Notes: generated by a model from the letters alone, not told the origin. 64,000 nt of DNA from Bacillota bacterium (GCA_023393165.1 JAEWMJ010000027.1:1-64000), one strand, 5' to 3'; numbered from the stretch's first letter, positions 18,320-27,425 are shown. Translations and numbers: made by a program.

Positions 18320-19516
18320 TCATTTATTTTTCGGAACCGCTTGGTACGACGGAAAATGCTTCAGCATTACAAGAGGTTCGCTCGCGCTGTTATTTTTAAT
18401 TCTTACGCCCCGCCTTGCGGCCCCGTAAGAAACGAAGAATTCATCTTCGCTCATCTGGGAGAATCTGAGCATGGTCGCGACGGAACATTTATGTTTTCCT
18501 ATTTCTCCGTATCCCTGCACCAGGATGCAGCCGTAGGCAGTATCGTCCTTGACTTCAACCTCCGCGCCTGGCTGTACCGTCAGTTCCTTTGCGGCTATGT
18601 AGTCATTTCCGTAAACGATCCATTTTTCTGTGTAATCCTTCGTCTGGACATTTATGACCGGTTCGCGGTAATAATGCTTTTTATAATGGGGATCCACGTT
18701 TTTATCCCAGTCAAGCAGGTCCATCACGTAGTCCAGATCATATTTCTTATCCTCCGGGCAGTTTTCCACAAGAAAATCGTAGTCGTAAATCTCGCCGTCC
18801 GTTATATTCTCAAATACCGAGTTCACATCTGAATTCCACTGGGGCTCGTACGTCAGATAAGACCCCGGTGCGTGCAGAACGCCGGGTGCGGTATACCACC
18901 CCGTGCCCAGCTGCACGCGGTACGCCCTTGATAATTCCGTGATCCGGATATCCGATTTACTGTAATCTTCCAGGCGTTTTTTCACTTCTTCCTTTGAAAC
19001 GTCCGGATCAAAGCCAAAATACGTGTGCGGAAATTTTCCCGGATAATTGTTGTACTGCGGCGGAAAATAATACGCCTCGGGTTTGCCCAGCTTGCCGACT
19101 CTCTGCGCGGCTTCAAAATCCAGGTGCAGATGATGGAAAAGCGGGCCTTCATAATCAAAAAACTTGGAGTACATGGGCCACGTGCCATATTTTCCGTACA
19201 ATTCCGCACCGATCAGCTCGTCCTTTAATTCTTCCACAAAATCCTTCAATGAAATTTTATTTTCACTTGTTCCGTCCACGTTGACATAACTCAAGCCTTC
19301 GTCGGGCGCTGCATCCGCGCCGTTCATCGCGCAGATCACGGAGGAAAACCACCGCTCTTTGATGGATCCTCTTTTTGTTCCCAATGCAAAATAATCATCG
19401 GGATGAAGTCTCAGCCTCCTGCCCGCGCTTCCGAATCTCCTCGGAACAAATACAGGCGACAGATTAAAAATACCGTTGTCCCGTTTCATGACTTCCCGGA
19501 TAATTTTCGTTTTCAT
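18320..19516 (-). CDS. ManA-like cupin, candidate aldose-ketose isomerase (copy 1)
   Basis: A 398-aa protein resembling class I mannose-6-phosphate isomerases (double cupin). A likely metal site is formed by HHLHLD (~127-132), the Glu of GKPEAYYF and the His of GVLHAPG. The PGVLHAPGSYLTYEP segment matches the ManA active-site loop. The N-terminal ~100 residues (RRFGSAGRRLRLHPDD) are not typical ManA and recur in the neighbouring paralogue. ManA-fold enzymes can isomerise free aldopentoses, so it may make the L-xylulose that the downstream kinase needs. RBS AAGGAG is 7 nt before the ATG. Confidence 0.7.
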   Translation of the reverse strand: MKTKIIREVMKRDNGIFNLSPVFVPRRFGSAGRRLRLHPDDYFALGTKRGSIKERWFSSVICAMNGADAAPDEGLSYVNVDGTSENKISLKDFVEELKDELIGAELYGKYGTWPMYSKFFDYEGPLFHHLHLDFEAAQRVGKLGKPEAYYFPPQYNNYPGKFPHTYFGFDPDVSKEEVKKRLEDYSKSDIRITELSRAYRVQLGTGWYTAPGVLHAPGSYLTYEPQWNSDVNSVFENITDGEIYDYDFLVENCPEDKKYDLDYVMDLLDWDKNVDPHYKKHYYREPVINVQTKDYTEKWIVYGNDYIAAKELTVQPGAEVEVKDDTAYGCILVQGYGEIGKHKCSVATMLRFSQMSEDEFFVSYGAARRGVRIKNNSASEPLVMLKHFPSYQAVPKNK

Positions 19517-19533
19517 GTCCTAACTCCTTATGT

Positions 19534-20733
19534 TTATTCGATACTCGGTTTCCCGGCAAAATGTTTCAGCATCACTATGGGATCGTTTGCGGATAAATTG
19601 GCGATCGTCACGCCTTTTTGCGCAGCCGGTTCAGATACGAAATATTCATCGTTTGTCAATTCGCCGTACCGTATCAGCGCGGGCGTTTCCAGATCCCATT
19701 TTTCCAATTTCCCACGCCCCTGCAGCATGATCAGGCCGTAGGCGTGCCGGTCTACGCATTTAATCGTTTTACCGGGCATTACAGTCAACCGTTTTGCATA
19801 AACTTTTTCGCTTTTATAGCAGATCCATTCTTCCACGTAGCCTTCCCGCCTCATTTGCTCCATATCGCGCACCGGCTTGGGTTCCATAAACCGGTTCAGG
19901 GCAAAATCAGGATCAACGTTCAGTTCCCAGTTGATAACGTCCACCAGGTAGTCAAAATTCCCGATTTGGTCTTCAGGGCAGTTCTTCCACAGCAATTCTT
20001 CCGATACCGTATGTCCGAAATACAGGACAGACTGGTACATGGCGTAAACATCGGACGCAAACTGCGGCTCATAAGTGCACAGGCTGCCGGGCGCATGCAT
20101 GACGCCCGGCGGAACATCCCAGCCGGTATCCAGCGTCAATTTGTACGCAACCGACAAATCCAGTATCTTGTTGTCGCCTTTTGAAAAATCCATCAGCGTT
20201 TTTTTTACCTGTTCTTTTATAACATGCGGCTTGAATCCGAAAAAAGTAAACGGATATTCCCCCCCATGGTTGTTGAGCTGAGCGGGAAAAAAATACATTT
20301 CGGGTTTTCCATCGCACCCTACCAGTTTGGCGTGTTTATCGTCATGATGCACGTGGTGGGGCAGCGGGCCCAGATTATCAAAAAATTTCGAATACATGGG
20401 CCATTTTCCGTATTGGCCGTAAATCTCCCGGCCAATCAGTTCGTCTTTTAATTCGGCTACCATATCCCGGAGAAGCACTTTTTCCCTGCCGTCCTGGCTG
20501 ACCGCATAGCTTAAGCCTTCATCCGGAAGGGTATCCGGCCCGTTTTCCGCATGCGTGGTGGAGGACAACCACCGCTCGTCGATTCCTCCCCGTTTGAGCC
20601 CGAATTTATACGTATCGTCCGGATGAAGCTTAATGCGCATACCGGGCCGGCAAAAGGCCCGCGGCACCCACGTGGGCGCCAGCCTGAGGATACCTTGTCC
20701 TTCATTAAACATTCTTTCTGCAATTGCTTTCAT
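19534..20733 (-). CDS. ManA-like cupin, candidate aldose-ketose isomerase (copy 2)
   Basis: A 399-aa paralogue of the next gene, colinear with it over the whole length. Shared landmarks are RMKLHPDD-like residues near 35 (here RIKLHPDD), KDELIG-E-YG-YG-WPMYSKFFD, a His-rich HHVHHDDKHA, GKPEMYFFPAQLNN, GVMHAPGSLCTYEPQ and the C-terminal DPIVMLKHF. All putative metal ligands are kept, so neither copy looks like a pseudogene. The pair may form a heteromer or act on two epimers. It follows the URO-D-like gene by 34 bp and precedes copy 1 by 17 bp. A good RBS (AAGGGAG) is present. Confidence 0.7.
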   Translation of the reverse strand: MKAIAERMFNEGQGILRLAPTWVPRAFCRPGMRIKLHPDDTYKFGLKRGGIDERWLSSTTHAENGPDTLPDEGLSYAVSQDGREKVLLRDMVAELKDELIGREIYGQYGKWPMYSKFFDNLGPLPHHVHHDDKHAKLVGCDGKPEMYFFPAQLNNHGGEYPFTFFGFKPHVIKEQVKKTLMDFSKGDNKILDLSVAYKLTLDTGWDVPPGVMHAPGSLCTYEPQFASDVYAMYQSVLYFGHTVSEELLWKNCPEDQIGNFDYLVDVINWELNVDPDFALNRFMEPKPVRDMEQMRREGYVEEWICYKSEKVYAKRLTVMPGKTIKCVDRHAYGLIMLQGRGKLEKWDLETPALIRYGELTNDEYFVSEPAAQKGVTIANLSANDPIVMLKHFAGKPSIE

Positions 20734-20767
20734 TTTTGATCCACTCCCTTGTCTTTCAAAACCTATG

Positions 20768-22117
20768 CTATAATTTTCCTATCTCTTCCCTGCATATCTC
20801 AACCCACCGGCAGGCATTTCGGGGATTGTTTCCAAGCGTATTGTTATCTTTCATGATCAGTTCAGGTACGCAGTTCCGCGTATATGTAAGCGCTTTGCGG
20901 ACAGTGGCCCGCACGTCGTCCTCATCCATGTTGTAAATGGAAAGAGCAGTCGGGGACGGTTTCACCGAGGCGATATACTTATTGCCGAGCATCTCGGGAA
21001 TCATTGACCAATCCGCCCAGGGAGACATGGATACGCGGCGCAGGTTGGGAACCTTCCTGGCGTATTCCCAGCGCGACGTAACGGATTCGCAGCATCCGTA
21101 GCAATTGAGCCCAAAGCGTTCCGCCAGCTTGATATGATACGGTAAAATAAATTCGCCGTACATTTCCGGGCTGACCGAGGATGTTTCCTGGCTTTCTACA
21201 AACCCCCACATATCTTTTGTCAGGACCTTGGCGGGCGCTTCGTTCCAGGACGGCAGCTCATTTGTCCAGCCGAATCCACCCGAACCGACATAAGCCCCGT
21301 CGGTATTGAGCGAGAGTAGCCCTTCGGCTTCGAATCCGTCCAGTTTTTTGTTGATCCCGTCGCACATCAAACCCATGACCTTATGGACATAATCCGGTTC
21401 AATAACCAGGTCGCACAGGAAGTTCTCGATGCCGCGCAGCATAATATAATCCACCGTCATACCCAGCGACCACCACCATACCGGACGGCGGCGCACCGTC
21501 AGGATGCCGTCGAACACCTCGTGCGCAAGGTCAAGCACCCTCGCGGATTCTTCATAGTCGATGATAATTTCCGGGTAATGCAATTTTTCGAAATCTTCCT
21601 CATAATCCGCAATCGCCCCCACGATTTTATACGCGCCGGCATTCTCCCCTCCTTCTTTTTTAAGATCCAGTCCCCATCCGGTATCGGAAAAAGAATAATG
21701 AACTTCAAAGAAAGGTTCGATCACCTTATCGTCCTTCAAATGCTCATGCCAGTAAATAAGCTTTAAAAGATGCATTTCCCATACCCTTGCCATATTGTCG
21801 CGGCACATGAGCATTTGGGGCCTGATGATCTCATTCCATCCGTTCTCAGGATCGATAAAAACCATAGGTTCGCCCGTTTTCAGATCATTGTGCGCGGTCC
21901 ACCGGGCGGCTTTTTCCTTTTGAACAGGTAATGCGGCTATTTCCGCCACGCGTGCCGCAAGTGAACGGAGCCGGTCGGTTTCATCCGCATGGAACAGCAG
22001 CCTGGAATCCATCGATTTTATGGGAGGAAATCCGGTTGAAAGATGCTCTTTGGCCGGATCCCAGCTTTTATTGCCGCTATTGCTTGCGCTTAAAATAGTA
22101 CTTTTTTTATCACTCAT
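20768..22117 (-). CDS. URO-D/MtaA-fold protein, cluster B
   Basis: A 449-aa member of the COG0407 uroporphyrinogen-decarboxylase-like superfamily, longer than its relatives by an N-terminal extension of ~90 residues. The TIM-barrel C-terminal half is recognisable (FGLNCYGCCESV, then MLGNKYIASVKPSP). The HxCG zinc motif of the family is altered to YGCCE, so the His ligand is missing. It is transcribed between permease and ManA-like genes of the sugar operon, with 57 and 34 bp gaps. A role in haem synthesis is unlikely. The RBS is weak (GAGAGGG, about 16 nt upstream). Function unknown. Confidence 0.7.
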   Translation of the reverse strand: MSDKKSTILSASNSGNKSWDPAKEHLSTGFPPIKSMDSRLLFHADETDRLRSLAARVAEIAALPVQKEKAARWTAHNDLKTGEPMVFIDPENGWNEIIRPQMLMCRDNMARVWEMHLLKLIYWHEHLKDDKVIEPFFEVHYSFSDTGWGLDLKKEGGENAGAYKIVGAIADYEEDFEKLHYPEIIIDYEESARVLDLAHEVFDGILTVRRRPVWWWSLGMTVDYIMLRGIENFLCDLVIEPDYVHKVMGLMCDGINKKLDGFEAEGLLSLNTDGAYVGSGGFGWTNELPSWNEAPAKVLTKDMWGFVESQETSSVSPEMYGEFILPYHIKLAERFGLNCYGCCESVTSRWEYARKVPNLRRVSMSPWADWSMIPEMLGNKYIASVKPSPTALSIYNMDEDDVRATVRKALTYTRNCVPELIMKDNNTLGNNPRNACRWVEICREEIGKL

Positions 22118-22174
22118 AATTGTACCAAATTACCCTCTCTCTTAACTTGAATTAAACCAAAACGGTCCGCTCTC

Positions 22175-23128
22175 TTATACGCCTGCCGCTTCGTCGGCTT
22201 TCTTCCGGTTGTTGACGGCGTCCATAACAACGACCGCCACAACTACGGCCCCCTGTATCATCTGCTGCAGATAGGTATAGACATTGATATATGTAAATAT
22301 CTGCAAAAGCATACCGATAAACACCATGCCCCAAAGGGTCTTCACGGCGCCGCCGCTTCCTCCGGACAAGCTGGTGCCGCCCAGCACCGCCGCCGAAACA
22401 ACGGACAGGGCTACGTCCGTTCCGTATAAAGGCGAACCCGCCTGCAGCCTGCAAGCCAGCAGCGTCCCCGCAAAAGCCGCCGCGCCTCCCAGTATCACAA
22501 ACAGTATAAACTTTGAAAACCGCACGTTAATGCCCGCATATTTCGCAACATCATAATTGCCGCCCGTAGCGAATATGTTTCTCCCGAATGAGGTCTTTTT
22601 CAGGATAAACTCGGTTAAGATCACGCAGGCGAAAAATATCATGGCGATAAAGGATATGCCGCCTACGTTCCCCATACCGAACATCTTTGCGGAATCGTTT
22701 ACCGCAGTCATCGGCATGCCCTGGCAAAATGTAAGCATAATTCCCTGCAGGGAAATCATGGTCGCCAGGGTCACGATAAATGCGTTGATCCTTGTAACGG
22801 CGACAAAAAAGCCGTTAATGCATCCGATCGCCATACCGATTAAAGTTACACAGATTATTGTAAGCGGCAGACCGAGCGCGGGCAGCATGGATGCAAAAAG
22901 CAAGGTCGCCAGAGGGAATATCGAGCTGACGCTTAAATCGAATTCGCCGCCTATGATGGCGATCGTCATGGCGCACGCCACTATTCCGTAAATGCCGATT
23001 TGCGTCATCAGTCCTGTCAGCGTTGAGACAGAAAAATAATTGGGAGATGCGAAAGCCATAAATATAAGCAGCGCACCGATACAGAGAATAACCACCCTTC
23101 TTTTGCAAAACTGTTTTATTTTATTCAT
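22175..23128 (-). CDS. Sugar ABC transporter permease 2 (B)
   Basis: About 317 aa, RbsC/BPD_transp_2 family, with repeated hydrophobic helices, the AMTIAIIGGEFDLSVSSIF stretch and the AAVLGGTSLSGGSGG C-terminal signature. It pairs with the permease at 23140 to form a heterodimeric channel driven by the ATPase at 24153. The ATG at 23128 has AGAGG 8 nt upstream; two codons further upstream is also possible. It is followed at 57 bp by the URO-D-like gene. Confidence 0.9.
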   Translation of the reverse strand: MNKIKQFCKRRVVILCIGALLIFMAFASPNYFSVSTLTGLMTQIGIYGIVACAMTIAIIGGEFDLSVSSIFPLATLLFASMLPALGLPLTIICVTLIGMAIGCINGFFVAVTRINAFIVTLATMISLQGIMLTFCQGMPMTAVNDSAKMFGMGNVGGISFIAMIFFACVILTEFILKKTSFGRNIFATGGNYDVAKYAGINVRFSKFILFVILGGAAAFAGTLLACRLQAGSPLYGTDVALSVVSAAVLGGTSLSGGSGGAVKTLWGMVFIGMLLQIFTYINVYTYLQQMIQGAVVVAVVVMDAVNNRKKADEAAGV

Positions 23129-23139
23129 ATCCATCACCT

Positions 23140-24135
23140 CTACGAAGCTCTAGCGAGCATTTCATTTTCCACTTTTGTACTGCGCAGATCCATCAGCACC
23201 GCTACCATGATGATAATGCCTTTAACGATCATCTGGGGATACGAGGTGACGCCCATAACATTCAGGGCATTCGCAAGCACGCCCATGATAATAACGCCTA
23301 TCAGCGTCTTGCTTGCGCCGCCTGCGCCGCCGCCCATACGCGTTCCGCCCAAAACGACCGCCGCAATAGCGTCCAGTTCATAGCCGGATCCCTGCACCGG
23401 AGACGCGCTTCGGACGCGTGAGCACAAGAGGATCGCTCCGCAAGCCGCCATCATGCCGGCTATAGTGTATACCAGAACGCGGTTTTTTCTCGTCTTTATC
23501 CCCGAAAGCCGGGTTGCCTCATCATTGATCCCAAGGCAATATGTGATGCGTCCAAAAGAAGTCTTGCTCAGAAGAAAATAAGTTAAAAATACAAAAGCTA
23601 TAAATATGACTACCGATATCGGAACGATCCCCCAGGAGCCCTGGCCAACGATCATATAATCCGGGTACTCGGTTGCGCGCGCAATCGCGCCGTTTGTGAT
23701 CGTGAGCGCCAGGGACCCGATCACCGTAGACATGCCGAACGTTACGATAAACGCAACGCCCATCGTTCCGCCTGTAACGGATACAAGAAAACCATTGAGA
23801 GCGCCCCAGCCGGTGCCGACGGCTATTGCGATCAGCATGGCCGGAATAATTCCCACGTACGGGATCAGGATGACGGAGATCACGCCGCATATAGACAGAA
23901 TGGAACCCATGGACAAATCGACGCCTCCGGATATTATTACAAATGTCATGCCCAATGCGAGAATACCTGTCGCAGATACCTGCTTTAAAATATTCAAGAC
24001 ATTTTGTCCGCTTAAAAATGCAGGAGATATGATTCCGGCAATAATAATAATTGCAACCAGCACAAACAAAATGCCGTATTTGCTGATAATCAGATCCGCC
24101 TGTGTTCGCCCTTTACTTATTTTTTTTCCAGACAT
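23140..24135 (-). CDS. Sugar ABC transporter permease 1 (B)
   Basis: About 331 aa, RbsC family, with the ALGMTFVIISGGVDLSMGSI motif and AAVVLGGTRMGGGAGG signature. The start at 24135 has GGGGG 8 nt upstream; the frame extends upstream to a TTG inside that RBS. It begins 17 bp after the ATPase stop and ends 11 bp before permease 2. Two tandem permeases point to a heterodimer, unlike clusters A and D. Confidence 0.9.
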   Translation of the reverse strand: MSGKKISKGRTQADLIISKYGILFVLVAIIIIAGIISPAFLSGQNVLNILKQVSATGILALGMTFVIISGGVDLSMGSILSICGVISVILIPYVGIIPAMLIAIAVGTGWGALNGFLVSVTGGTMGVAFIVTFGMSTVIGSLALTITNGAIARATEYPDYMIVGQGSWGIVPISVVIFIAFVFLTYFLLSKTSFGRITYCLGINDEATRLSGIKTRKNRVLVYTIAGMMAACGAILLCSRVRSASPVQGSGYELDAIAAVVLGGTRMGGGAGGASKTLIGVIIMGVLANALNVMGVTSYPQMIVKGIIIMVAVLMDLRSTKVENEMLARAS

Positions 24136-24152
24136 AACGGTAACCCCCAATC

Positions 24153-25640
24153 TTATCCTATAGCGTATTTCAGTACTTTTTCAGGAGTAATTTCATCTTT
24201 GCTTAATTCCGCCCGGATCTCTCCGTCATGCATGACAAGGATCCTGTCGCTCATTGCTATGATCTCGTTCATTTCCGAGGAAATCAATATGATGGATTTT
24301 CCCTGCGCCACCAGTTCATTCATAAGCAAATATATTTCGTATTTCGCGCCCACATCGATCCCGCGGGTCGGCTCGTCCAGTATAAAGATATCCGCATCGG
24401 AAAACAGCCATTTTGCAATAACCACCTTCTGCTGGTTCCCTCCCGAAAGAAAATATACCCTTTGCGTAACCGACGGAGCCTTGATTTTAAGGGAACTAAA
24501 ATATTTTTTAGTAACTTCCTTTTCTTTTTTTACACTTAAAGTTCCGGAATGCCCCTTAACCTTATCCAACTTAACGATACTTATATTCTGGGTAATAGGC
24601 ATCTCCAAAAGCAGTCCCTGGTTTTTCCGGTCCTCCGGCAAAAGTGCAATGCCGCAGTTTTTGGCGTCCATCGGAGATTTTATTATCCTTTTTTTCCCGT
24701 TTATTTCAATTGTTCCATCCGCCAGTTCGTCCGCTCCAAAAAGAAGGCGGACGGTTTCCGTTCTGCCCGCTCCCACCAGGCCGGCAAATCCAAGAATTTC
24801 ACCTTTTTTTAATTCAAAGGAAACATTTTTTACTTTTTTCCCGCGGTTCAGTCCCTGAACCCTTAAGACCACTTCGCCCGTTTTGCTTTCGCGTTTGGGG
24901 AATTCCTGATCAAGTTTTCTTCCCACCATTTGTTCGATGATATGCTCTCTGGTCAAATTTCCTATGTCTGTCGTATTGATGACTTTTCCATCCCGAAGGA
25001 CGGTAACTTTATCGCAGATTTGAAAGATTTCTTCCAACCGGTGAGAAATATATATAACGGTAATGCCATTCTTTTTCAGATCGCGCACTATATCAAACAA
25101 TTTTTTCAGTTCATTCTCGGTCAATACGGCCGAAGGCTCGTCCATTACAATTATTTTTGCATTGAAAGACAGGGCTTTGGCTATCTCGGTCATCTGCATC
25201 TGCGCCACGCTTAAATTATCAATCGGCGTTTTCGGATCGAGGTCATAGTTTAATTTTTTTAAAAGTTCATCCGCCTTTGCGTTGATGTCTTTCCAATCGA
25301 TCAGTTTTTTATTATTGTTCAGCAATCTTCCAATATAGATATTTTCCGCTACGCTCAGGGAGGGTACCAGATTGAATTCCTGATATATGATGGATAATCC
25401 GTTTTGTTGCGCATCCAAAGGATTATTGATGCATACTTTTTTACCGTTGATCAATACTTCCCCTTCGTCGGCAGCATACACGCCGTTTAAAATCTTCATC
25501 AACGTGGATTTTCCCGCGCCGTTTTCACCCACCAGAGCGTGCACCTCGCCCTCATTTACGCTGAAAGAAACCCCGTCCAATGCCATAACGCCCGGAAATT
25601 TTTTGGTTATGTTTTTCATTTCTAAAATCGAATTTGCCAC
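24153..25640 (-). CDS. Sugar ABC transporter ATPase, RbsA type (B)
   Basis: 495 aa with two ABC domains. Domain 1 has GENGAGKST and IVMDEPSAVL; domain 2 has the usual degenerate GAGRTE in place of Walker A, LSGGNQQK and IFILDEPTRG. It energises the two permeases downstream. The start codon is GTG with GGTGAG just upstream. A 12-bp imperfect stem-loop (25661-25687) separates it from the binding-protein gene. Confidence 0.92.
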   Translation of the reverse strand: MANSILEMKNITKKFPGVMALDGVSFSVNEGEVHALVGENGAGKSTLMKILNGVYAADEGEVLINGKKVCINNPLDAQQNGLSIIYQEFNLVPSLSVAENIYIGRLLNNNKKLIDWKDINAKADELLKKLNYDLDPKTPIDNLSVAQMQMTEIAKALSFNAKIIVMDEPSAVLTENELKKLFDIVRDLKKNGITVIYISHRLEEIFQICDKVTVLRDGKVINTTDIGNLTREHIIEQMVGRKLDQEFPKRESKTGEVVLRVQGLNRGKKVKNVSFELKKGEILGFAGLVGAGRTETVRLLFGADELADGTIEINGKKRIIKSPMDAKNCGIALLPEDRKNQGLLLEMPITQNISIVKLDKVKGHSGTLSVKKEKEVTKKYFSSLKIKAPSVTQRVYFLSGGNQQKVVIAKWLFSDADIFILDEPTRGIDVGAKYEIYLLMNELVAQGKSIILISSEMNEIIAMSDRILVMHDGEIRAELSKDEITPEKVLKYAIG

Positions 25641-25660
25641 GTTCTCACCGCCTTTTTTTA

Positions 25661-25687
25661 TCCGGGAAGCGCTTTGCGCTCCCCGGA
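25661..25687 (-). other. Stem-loop 3' of the binding-protein gene (B)
   Basis: Arms 25661-25672 and 25676-25687 pair over 12 bp with one mismatch and a 3-nt loop. As in cluster A, the minus-strand RNA continues into a run of A and then the next gene's RBS, so it is not an intrinsic terminator. It lies ~51 nt past the binding-protein stop. Confidence 0.75.
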
Positions 25688-25738
25688 TCTCAATATTGAT
25701 TGTTTTCAGGTAGTTAAATACATTTCGGTCTATCGTTA

Positions 25739-26785
25739 TCAGCTGTTGTAGCCGTGGTCAATGGACTCGCAGTTGTCTGCGGTAACCGGCAGGCATTCAG
25801 TCTTGTACCAGGATTCAACCTGTTCGCCGGCCAGAACTTTCAGCGCAACATCCAGAGACGTAACGCCTTCCCAGGAAGGAGACTGCGTGCATGTTCCGCA
25901 CAGCTCGCCATTCAGCAGGGCTTCTTTGGATTCATCACCCATGTACCCCAGGCCGAACACCTTGATCTGATCCTGTTTCCCCGCTGCTTTCACAGCCTCG
26001 ATAGCGCCTTCAGCCATCGTGTCGTCCTGCGCAAAGATAATCGCCAGATCCGGATTAGCGGTGATCATATCGTCTGTGGCATTCATGGCTTTCGCTTTGT
26101 CCCAGTCACAGATCTTTTGGTCTACAATCTGGATCTTGGATCCCTCTATGCCTTTTTTAAAGCCTTCCGTTCTGTATATCTGGGCTTCCTGACCGGCAAA
26201 ACCTTCCAGAGTTACACATTTGCCGCCTTCCGGGCATTGTTCCGCAGCCAGCTTTCCAACAACTTCGCCTTCATATGTGGGATCGCAGCAAATAAGAGAC
26301 TGGGTCAGGCTTTCCACGGATGCGTCCACGCGGGTGTTGCAGATGATCAAAGGAATCTTGGCGTCGCTGATTGCCTGAACGATTGAAACGGATCCGGCCA
26401 TATCGCAAGGTGTGAATATGATTGCGTCTATATCCTTCTGCTCGATCAGGCTTGTCGCCTGGTTCAACATAACCTGATTATCCGCCTGTCCATCCAGAAT
26501 TTGCAGATCCACGCCTAATTCCTGGGCATGTTTTGTCATTGCGGAATCAAGATATCCAAAGTAGGGTGTGGTTACCAAAGCATTGATGTATGCTATTTTG
26601 GTTCCCGCCGCAGTGGATACACCGTCGGAAGCGTCGGAAGCCTCCGCTTGCGAAGCAGGGGCCGCGGAAGACGGCGCGGCTGTTGCTGCCTCGGCTGCAG
26701 TTGAAGCAGCAGGAGCTGTTGACGAGCAGGCGGTAAAAGCGAATACCATCAACACGCATAAAGAGAAAATAATAATTCTTTTCAT
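25739..26785 (-). CDS. Sugar ABC transporter substrate-binding lipoprotein (B)
   Basis: A 348-aa RbsB-type extracellular binding protein. The signal peptide ends at the lipobox FTAC (~residue 20), followed by an Ala/Ser-rich linker and the binding fold from TKIAYINALVTTPYF. It is the second gene of operon B, after the mutarotase, and begins the transport block: binding protein, ATPase, permease, permease. It presumably captures the substrate of the L-xylulose pathway encoded downstream, possibly L-lyxose. Confidence 0.92.
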   Translation of the reverse strand: MKRIIIFSLCVLMVFAFTACSSTAPAASTAAEAATAAPSSAAPASQAEASDASDGVSTAAGTKIAYINALVTTPYFGYLDSAMTKHAQELGVDLQILDGQADNQVMLNQATSLIEQKDIDAIIFTPCDMAGSVSIVQAISDAKIPLIICNTRVDASVESLTQSLICCDPTYEGEVVGKLAAEQCPEGGKCVTLEGFAGQEAQIYRTEGFKKGIEGSKIQIVDQKICDWDKAKAMNATDDMITANPDLAIIFAQDDTMAEGAIEAVKAAGKQDQIKVFGLGYMGDESKEALLNGELCGTCTQSPSWEGVTSLDVALKVLAGEQVESWYKTECLPVTADNCESIDHGYNS

Positions 26786-26812
26786 TTCTTTTCCTCCAAT
26801 TAATATTAATCT

Positions 26813-26829
26813 TTTAGGCTTTGCCTAAA
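26813..26829 (-). other. Small hairpin in the binding-protein leader (B)
   Basis: TTTAGGC-TTT-GCCTAAA, a 7-bp perfect stem about 28 nt upstream of the binding-protein start. With the larger inverted repeat at 26872-26924 it makes the leader highly structured. Confidence 0.5.
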
Positions 26830-26871
26830 GAATTGCTTTTCTTTGATCGAGTTTTGATACGTCGGGAAGAC

Positions 26872-26924
26872 AAGTTTATTGCATAGGAGAAACGGCGGTT
26901 AAGACGCTGTTTTGCAATAAACTT
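26872..26924 (-). other. Inverted repeat between mutarotase and binding-protein genes
   Basis: Perfect 12-bp arms AAGTTTATTGCA (26872-26883) and TGCAATAAACTT (26913-26924). A second helix of about 8 bp (AAACAGCG with CGCCGTTT, one G-T) nests inside. No U-run follows, so it is not a terminator. It may set the ratio between the mutarotase and transporter messages or bind a protein. Confidence 0.65.
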
Positions 26925-26969
26925 ACCAGAGTTTACATAATTGCTTTGATTGATTAATGATTGAATGGT

Positions 26970-27329
26970 TTAATGTTCTTCGAATTTTCCTTCCAACTGC
27001 TGATTTAAATCGAAAACTTTTCTCAATCCTTCAGCGCTTTCGACCGCTTTTCCGGTTTCATCGGCAAACGGTGATTCGGCTATAAAATCGGCCACATACG
27101 CAAGCCATTTTTTACCTGTTTCGCTTCTTCCGAATTTTTCAAGGTATGTTTCCATATCCTCGCATTCGATAAACACCAGCGCTTTGTTGCCCAGAATAAA
27201 TATGCTTTCCTCTTTTGTGCCGGCTTCTTTCAGACATGCGAGCAGCTCATTCCACGGATTCAGATGCGCGTCTATATATTCCTGCAGACGCTCTGGTTTA
27301 ATTTCGTTCACCATACAATATTTTTTCAT
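26970..27329 (-). CDS. RhaM-family sugar mutarotase
   Basis: A 119-aa L-rhamnose-mutarotase-family protein (dimeric alpha/beta-barrel fold) that interconverts alpha and beta anomers. Recognisable parts are the start (KYCMVNEIKPERLQEYIDAH), the central IFILGNKALVFIECED and the KWLAYVADF region. It is the first gene of operon B, directly behind LacI-type operators. L-lyxose has the same ring configuration as L-rhamnose minus the methyl group, so a mutarotase of this family fits an L-lyxose pathway. No rhamnose isomerase or rhamnulose kinase is present. Confidence 0.88.
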   Translation of the reverse strand: MKKYCMVNEIKPERLQEYIDAHLNPWNELLACLKEAGTKEESIFILGNKALVFIECEDMETYLEKFGRSETGKKWLAYVADFIAESPFADETGKAVESAEGLRKVFDLNQQLEGKFEEH

Positions 27330-27380
27330 TTTGATCCCCCAGGCTTTCTATTATGATTTTCCTTCCAAATCATCTTTTCC

Positions 27381-27425
27381 AGTAAAACGTTTAACTGATA
27401 TTTAAAAAATTTATTTTTTTGTCAA
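27381..27425 (-). promoter_or_regulatory. Promoter and LacI-type operator of operon B
   Basis: On the minus strand TTGACA (27420-27425), 17 nt, then AATATC. Immediately downstream is the dyad AGTAAAACGTTTAACT (27381-27396), a near-perfect palindrome centred on CG. The same AAACGTTTAA core occurs at 27497-27512 and in front of the lacI-like gene at 28608-28623. Confidence 0.78.

Noticed and set aside
26970..27329. Calling cluster B an L-rhamnose operon from the RhaM-type gene
   Set aside because: No RhaA isomerase, RhaB kinase or RhaD aldolase is present, and the downstream enzymes handle pentulose 5-phosphates.
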